From Mucilaginibacter rubeus (GTDB lineage Bacteria > Bacteroidota > Bacteroidia > Sphingobacteriales > Sphingobacteriaceae): a stretch of DNA of 64,000 bases. Both the position numbers and the translations under genes were made by a program. This document shows, one piece after another, positions 59,937 to 64,000 of the stretch (its first letter is position 1; every line of letters begins with the position of its first letter). The stretch covers positions 1 through 64,000 of the forward strand of contig NZ_BMKD01000004.1 in assembly GCF_014643835.1 (NCBI RefSeq), read 5' to 3'. The notes below the pieces were generated by a model. The model was not told the DNA's origin. It saw only the letters and a list, made by a program, of their open reading frames with translations, and searched no databases.

Positions 59937-61769
59937 TCAATAGTCTTTTAATTTATTCCACCATGTTTTTTTCAGTATGGTAATAGTAACCACCAGTATG
60001 GCTATGGTAACTATGAGCGATGCTTTTTGTGCCAGTATCAGGTACATGGGCAGTATGGTAAGGCAGCATTGTGTAATAGTACCGATAACCACGTTGAACA
60101 TGTTTAGCTTAAAGTTTTTGTTAGGCACAAATGATGGATTTTTCTCCATTACCAAAGCCTTAACAGGCCCCCAAAAGCCCCACGGCCTTACGGTGGTATA
60201 AAACGACCGCAACACGGTCATATCCGTTGGCGCTGTAGCGTACGAGCCGATAACCGAGCCCCCCAGCGAGATGACAAACAGCACCGGGAACCAGTACAAC
60301 AGTTGGATCGAAGGGATAATAAGCGAGAATATCATGGCTGACAAAATCCCCGAAAGCATCCCGTAAAAAAAACCGTTGGCATTAAAGCGCCACCAATGCC
60401 ATTTAAGTACGTTACTGGCTATATAACCGCCATAAAGTGCCGATACTATCCATTGCAGCACACTGTTCACATCCTTTACAAAAAAGCCGAGTATCACGCC
60501 TACCGCTACCACAAAAACCCCCACCATGTAATTGGCGGTGATGATTTTTTTGGTAGATGCCTTCGGGTTGATGTATTTGAGGTAGATATCATTCACAATA
60601 TAAGCTTGCGCCGCGTTCATGGTACCGCTGAAGGTGCTCATGAAAGCTCCAAGCAAACCGGCCAGCAACAATCCAACCAAACCAACCGGCAAAAAGTTGT
60701 TGATCACGGCCGGCAGGATGCGTTCAAAATCAATAGCCCCTTTGGCGTCTTTCAAATCCATTCGGTGATAAAAAAGTACACCTAGGATAGTTAAACTCAC
60801 AATAAGCGAATAACGGATAGGCAGCAGGATGATATTTACAAAGCCGCTCATTTTGCTGGCCTCTTCGGGCGAGCGGGTGGAGAGGATCTTTTGCATATCA
60901 TAATTAGGCGCGGGCCCGGCCACTGCCGCGAAGAAGCCTTTAAAAGTCATCATCATAAAAAACAGGCCGAACAGCGAATAACCATCTTCTTTGATCTTAT
61001 TGTTTACCTCGTTGATGATCCCCGTCCAGCTAAGGCCAAGATTTTTACCAAAAAAAGGGCTATACCAGCCATCGGGCACATTGAGGTGGTTCCCGCTGAG
61101 TTTGCCTGCAGCTATGAAACTGATCCACACGCAGGCTACGGTCATAATGCCGTACTTGATCATATCGCCCAGTACAATACTATGCATGCCACCTATGATA
61201 GAATAAAACATGGCAAATAGCGTAAATATGATCCCGTACATATGCGGTACATACTGAGGCGCCACGTGGAAGGGCACGTAAGCTTTAACCAGGTCCCAGG
61301 GAATAAATATTTCAATGAACTTGCCCAAACCAATAAACCCATAAGCCAGGAAACCAAAACAGCTTAACAGCGCGAAAGCGATAACTACCACATTTGACCC
61401 TGTTACCCCCGGCCCGGTTTTACCGAAGCGGGTTGCCAGCCATTCGGCCCCGGTAGCGGCGTTTGACCGGCGCAGCCAGCGCGACAGGTACATCATTAAA
61501 AACACCTGGTTAAATACCGGCCATAACCAGGGGATCCAGATACTTTTCATACCATAAACAAAGCACAGGCTTACCATCCACATGGTACCGCTGATGTCGA
61601 ACATATCGGAGGCATCGCTTAAACCCAGTTTATACCAGGGTAAAGATTTGCCGCCCAGCATATAGCTTTCCTTATTTTCGCGGGCCTTTTTACGGTACCA
61701 TAAACCAATAAAAATGGTGCTCAGCAGGTATAAAACTATAATGGCAACATCAAGTAAGTGTAACTTCAT
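59937..61769 (-). CDS. Sodium:solute symporter (SSS family), likely mannobiose carrier
   Basis: A 610-residue inner-membrane protein with about fourteen helices. [34 protein letters not shown] and [19 protein letters not shown] are the symporter core, the last being near the sodium site. It precedes the GH130 gene by 11 bp, and the order symporter, phosphorylase, epimerase, mannanase repeats the mannan gene set known from Bacteroides fragilis. The sugar is inferred from context. Confidence 0.88.
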   Translation of the reverse strand: MKLHLLDVAIIVLYLLSTIFIGLWYRKKARENKESYMLGGKSLPWYKLGLSDASDMFDISGTMWMVSLCFVYGMKSIWIPWLWPVFNQVFLMMYLSRWLRRSNAATGAEWLATRFGKTGPGVTGSNVVVIAFALLSCFGFLAYGFIGLGKFIEIFIPWDLVKAYVPFHVAPQYVPHMYGIIFTLFAMFYSIIGGMHSIVLGDMIKYGIMTVACVWISFIAAGKLSGNHLNVPDGWYSPFFGKNLGLSWTGIINEVNNKIKEDGYSLFGLFFMMMTFKGFFAAVAGPAPNYDMQKILSTRSPEEASKMSGFVNIILLPIRYSLIVSLTILGVLFYHRMDLKDAKGAIDFERILPAVINNFLPVGLVGLLLAGLLGAFMSTFSGTMNAAQAYIVNDIYLKYINPKASTKKIITANYMVGVFVVAVGVILGFFVKDVNSVLQWIVSALYGGYIASNVLKWHWWRFNANGFFYGMLSGILSAMIFSLIIPSIQLLYWFPVLFVISLGGSVIGSYATAPTDMTVLRSFYTTVRPWGFWGPVKALVMEKNPSFVPNKNFKLNMFNVVIGTITQCCLTILPMYLILAQKASLIVTIAILVVTITILKKTWWNKLKDY

Positions 61770-62026
61770 CTTGTCTGATTTTGTCTGAACCGGAATTTTT
61801 TGAATTAAATAATTGTCAGAATACTACAATCCTGGTTTAAAAATGGCCAAATACAATAAATTCGACGAATTCATAAATTCCAAAAATTCGAGTTCAGACA
61901 CCTAACTGTCATTACTCAAAAATGAATTTATTATCAGCAACTTTATAATACTTTTTTAACCTTATATTTAACTTTATCGACAGGCTGATACATTTTTAAC
62001 CAGCCATAAAGCCAAATAAATACCAG
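61770..62026. other. 257-bp gap between regulator and mannan operon, with interspersed repeat
   Basis: Contains TGAACCGGAATTTT, AATCCTGGTTTAAAAATGG and AAATTCCAAAAATTCGAGTTCAGACACC, relatives of the repeats at 6.9 and 15.1-15.3 kb. The operon promoter and any AraC-family binding site should lie between this repeat and 61769. Confidence 0.55.
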
Positions 62027-62914
62027 TTAAATAAATACGCGGTTTCCGGTATAGGTTTCCCTGAATTCTTTGGGAATACACATTTTTTTACGCTTAAAGA
62101 TCCTGTTGAAATTGGAGATATTGTTAAAGCCGCATTTATAGGCAATTTCGGCTACCGTGGTTGTAGAGTCAATAAGCATCCTGGAAGCATGCCCAAGCCT
62201 GATCTCGTTCAAACTGTCAATAAAGGTTTTGCCCGTGCGCTTTTTGATAAACCTGCTAAATGAAGCTTCGGGCATATTGGCAATTTTAGCTACTTCGGCA
62301 AGGGTGATTTGCTTGTTATAGTTAATATTCATGTGCTCAAACACTTTTTCAATGCGGCGGCTGTTGTAGTAAAACTTCTCATTTGTAAAGCTTGGATCCG
62401 ACAGCATTTTCATATTGCGGGAAATTGACAGGTCATGAAGAATGGATAAAAGTTCTAATACAGAGTCAAAACCACTTTTTTTATCCAGCTGCATAATCCG
62501 GTCTTTAAGCGCGTAAATGGTTTCCGATGAGAAAGAAATCCCCCTTTGCGAGCGCTCGAGCATGCTTTTTACAAAACTTAACTGATTTCGCTTCAGAAAC
62601 TTTTCATCAAACAGATCCTTATGAAACTGGATGGTAACCTCGGTTATATCTTCGCTTTGACATTGGTGCGTAAACCAGGCATGGTATAAGTTTGGGCCTA
62701 TCAGCGCAAGCTCTACTTCTTCAATAACCTCAATATGGCCACCTACCACCCTTTTGGCTCCTTTGGCGTTGATAATTAAATTAAGCTCGTATTCGTCATG
62801 ATAATGAAGCGGAAAATCAAATTTCTTTTTTACCCTCGAAAAAATAGTAAAACAATCACTTGGCGTTAGCGGAGTTATCTCCCGCATTACATTACTTGTC
62901 GTCATAGAATCCAC
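62027..62914 (-). CDS. AraC-family transcriptional regulator
   Basis: A 295-residue protein: an N-terminal cupin-like sensor (FPLHYHDEYELNLIINAKGA) and a C-terminal double helix-turn-helix (about 195-290) with ITLAEVAKIANMPEASFSRF and TTTVAEIAYKCGFNNISNFN followed by FKRKKMCIPKEFRE. It is the natural candidate to control the mannan operon that begins 257 bp downstream on the same strand, sensing a mannan-derived sugar. The distance and a repeat between them suggest a separate transcript. Confidence 0.9.
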   Translation of the reverse strand: MDSMTTSNVMREITPLTPSDCFTIFSRVKKKFDFPLHYHDEYELNLIINAKGAKRVVGGHIEVIEEVELALIGPNLYHAWFTHQCQSEDITEVTIQFHKDLFDEKFLKRNQLSFVKSMLERSQRGISFSSETIYALKDRIMQLDKKSGFDSVLELLSILHDLSISRNMKMLSDPSFTNEKFYYNSRRIEKVFEHMNINYNKQITLAEVAKIANMPEASFSRFIKKRTGKTFIDSLNEIRLGHASRMLIDSTTTVAEIAYKCGFNNISNFNRIFKRKKMCIPKEFRETYTGNRVFI

Positions 62915-63691
62915 TAAAATAAGTTTACTAATTAATGATACTAATTTAACACTTTTATACTTTCAAAATGTCAATTAAACAATTAATTATTAATTCTCGT
63001 TACCTCATTGCGTATTATGCCCCCTTACAGCACTGTAACCAATTAAAATGTGCCTGCAGGGTTTAACGTTAGTTGTATGGCAAAATCACAGTTAACCTCA
63101 CTATCTGATAATTTGCCGTTAATATCAAGCCGTGAAAACTCAAATGAATTTGGCAGCGCGTTTTAAAATGCCTGGTAATACAGTATAATATAAGGCAACT
63201 TATCAAAATTTTACACTTCATTAACTAATATTTTAGGGGCTGTACTGCGCTATATAAATTTTAACTTTTAGGTTTGCAGACAAATTGGTTTAAACATTTA
63301 ACCCAAACGGTCAAAGGTTTATTTAGCCGTAATTTAATCTGTCATTAATACTGTATTGATAATTTGCCGGCAGAGATTTTGGCCGGCCTTTTGCTACAGC
63401 ATTTTATAATTGATTTATTATCAAATGTACTTTTAATGCACGGGCAAGATGTAATACTTTTTTTTCATTATTTAGTTTTAAATTACCAAAAACGTTTAAA
63501 TTACTACTGTAAACACTCAAAACAAAGCATCGGCACCTAATACTTTTATGTCATTTTATTAATTAAACAAATTCTTTTTAAAACGATTTAAAAAGTTGCC
63601 CAAAGTATCTTAATGAAATAAAACACGGTACAGCAAACAAACACCTGCGGGTTTTGTAGAGTTACCATACGCATATACAAGTACATTTTTA
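62915..63691. other. 777-bp divergent region, no gene seen
   Basis: Very AT-rich. A GC-rich hairpin GCCGGC/GCCGGC (63366-63387) is followed by CTTTTGC and might be a weak plus-strand terminator or attenuator. TACAGCACTGTA near 63025 is a short palindrome. No frame resembles a protein. The region is long enough to hold promoters for both flanking genes and possibly a small RNA. Confidence 0.5.
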
Positions 63692-64000
63692 ATGGACAAT
63701 ACGCAAAGCATAACCAGGCATACAAACAAAAGATTCGTGAAGCTTAAACAAAGCCTGAGCGACTTTTTTTTAACGCTTTACCGGATAAACCAGTTTATCA
63801 TCCGCTTTTTTAAAGAAGCTTTTGTACCACCTTTTGAACTTAAGGAAGTTATACGCCAGTGTTATGAAGTAGGTGTACGTTCATTTACCCTGATATCGGT
63901 TACGGGTTTTATTGTGGGGGTGATATTTACCAAGCAATCAAGGCCATCGTTATCACAGTTTGGCGCCGAATCGTGGTTGCCTTCGCTGGTATCCATAGCC
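63692..64000 (+). CDS. MlaE-type ABC transporter permease, N-terminal fragment (runs off window)
   Basis: An ATG at 63692 opens 103 codons to the window end. After a polar N-terminus (MDNTQSITRHTNKRFVKLKQ), the sequence FFKEAFVPPFELKEVIRQCY, EVGVRSFTLISVTGFIVGVI and LSQFGAESWLPSLVSIA matches the first helices of MlaE/YrbE permeases, which serve retrograde phospholipid transport at the inner membrane. Partner ATPase and MCE genes would be expected to the right, beyond this window. Confidence 0.82.
   Translation, partial: MDNTQSITRHTNKRFVKLKQSLSDFFLTLYRINQFIIRFFKEAFVPPFELKEVIRQCYEVGVRSFTLISVTGFIVGVIFTKQSRPSLSQFGAESWLPSLVSIA

Overview
This window comes from a Bacteroidota chromosome, most likely a soil or plant-associated member of the Sphingobacteriaceae close to Mucilaginibacter. 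The evidence is the gene set: outer-membrane receptors with carboxypeptidase-like N-terminal domains, PepSY and heavy-metal-binding neighbours, DUF2911 and DUF3810 proteins, many secreted glycoside hydrolases, and a sphingolipid-type desaturase. Promoter-like TAnnTTTG elements replace the sigma70 consensus, starts mostly lack a Shine-Dalgarno sequence, and several unrelated families of palindromic repeats fill the intergenic space. I see no rRNA, tRNA or CRISPR array.

Layout. 1-350: the 5' end of an IS110-type transposase gene running off the window, in repeat-rich DNA. 352-6.6 kb: a CE4 deacetylase, an alpha/beta hydrolase, a secreted ThuA-like protein, a HipA-like kinase/DUF3037 pair, a DinB protein and a small membrane protein, separated by repeat-filled gaps. 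7.4-15.0 kb (minus strand): an L-fucose scavenging locus with a mutarotase, two secreted GH29 alpha-L-fucosidases, a UxaA-type dehydratase, an SDR dehydrogenase, a fumarylacetoacetate-hydrolase-family enzyme and a lactonase. Together these can release L-fucose and oxidise it without phosphorylation to pyruvate and lactate. 15.3-27.3 kb: envelope genes (penicillin-acylase family, DUF3810 zincin, DUF2911, an MG2/plug protein, an outer-membrane beta-barrel protein, a DUF47/PhoU-like protein, an EamA carrier). 27.4-35.8 kb (plus): two-component system, TolC, adaptor and RND pump in one operon, followed by a YncE-like propeller protein.

35.9-43.2 kb: a dihydroceramide-desaturase-like gene, a probably frameshifted small gene, a secreted propeller-like protein, a GH27 alpha-galactosidase and three tandem paralogous small exported proteins. 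43.3-48.1 kb (plus): a Cys-containing small membrane protein, a TonB-dependent receptor, a PepSY membrane protein and a heavy-metal-binding lipoprotein, which look like a metal or metallophore uptake operon. 48.8-54.6 kb: small proteins, DUF3179, an exported acetolactate decarboxylase, a DsbA/FrnE-type oxidoreductase, a lipoprotein with 27 Thr-Gly repeats and an MFS transporter behind an operator-like palindrome. 54.9 kb: NhaA. 56.3-62.9 kb (minus): a beta-mannan locus (AraC regulator, sodium:sugar symporter, GH130 mannosylglucose phosphorylase, cellobiose/mannobiose 2-epimerase, GH26 mannanase). The window ends inside an MlaE-type permease gene.

The two sugar loci are the clearest pathways. 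The most unusual observations are the candidate stand-alone small RNA near 18.2 kb, the -1 slippery heptamer where a small gene changes frame at 37.48 kb, the triple-nested palindrome at 5.34-5.58 kb, the eukaryote-like sphingolipid desaturase, and the kinase/DUF3037 pair.
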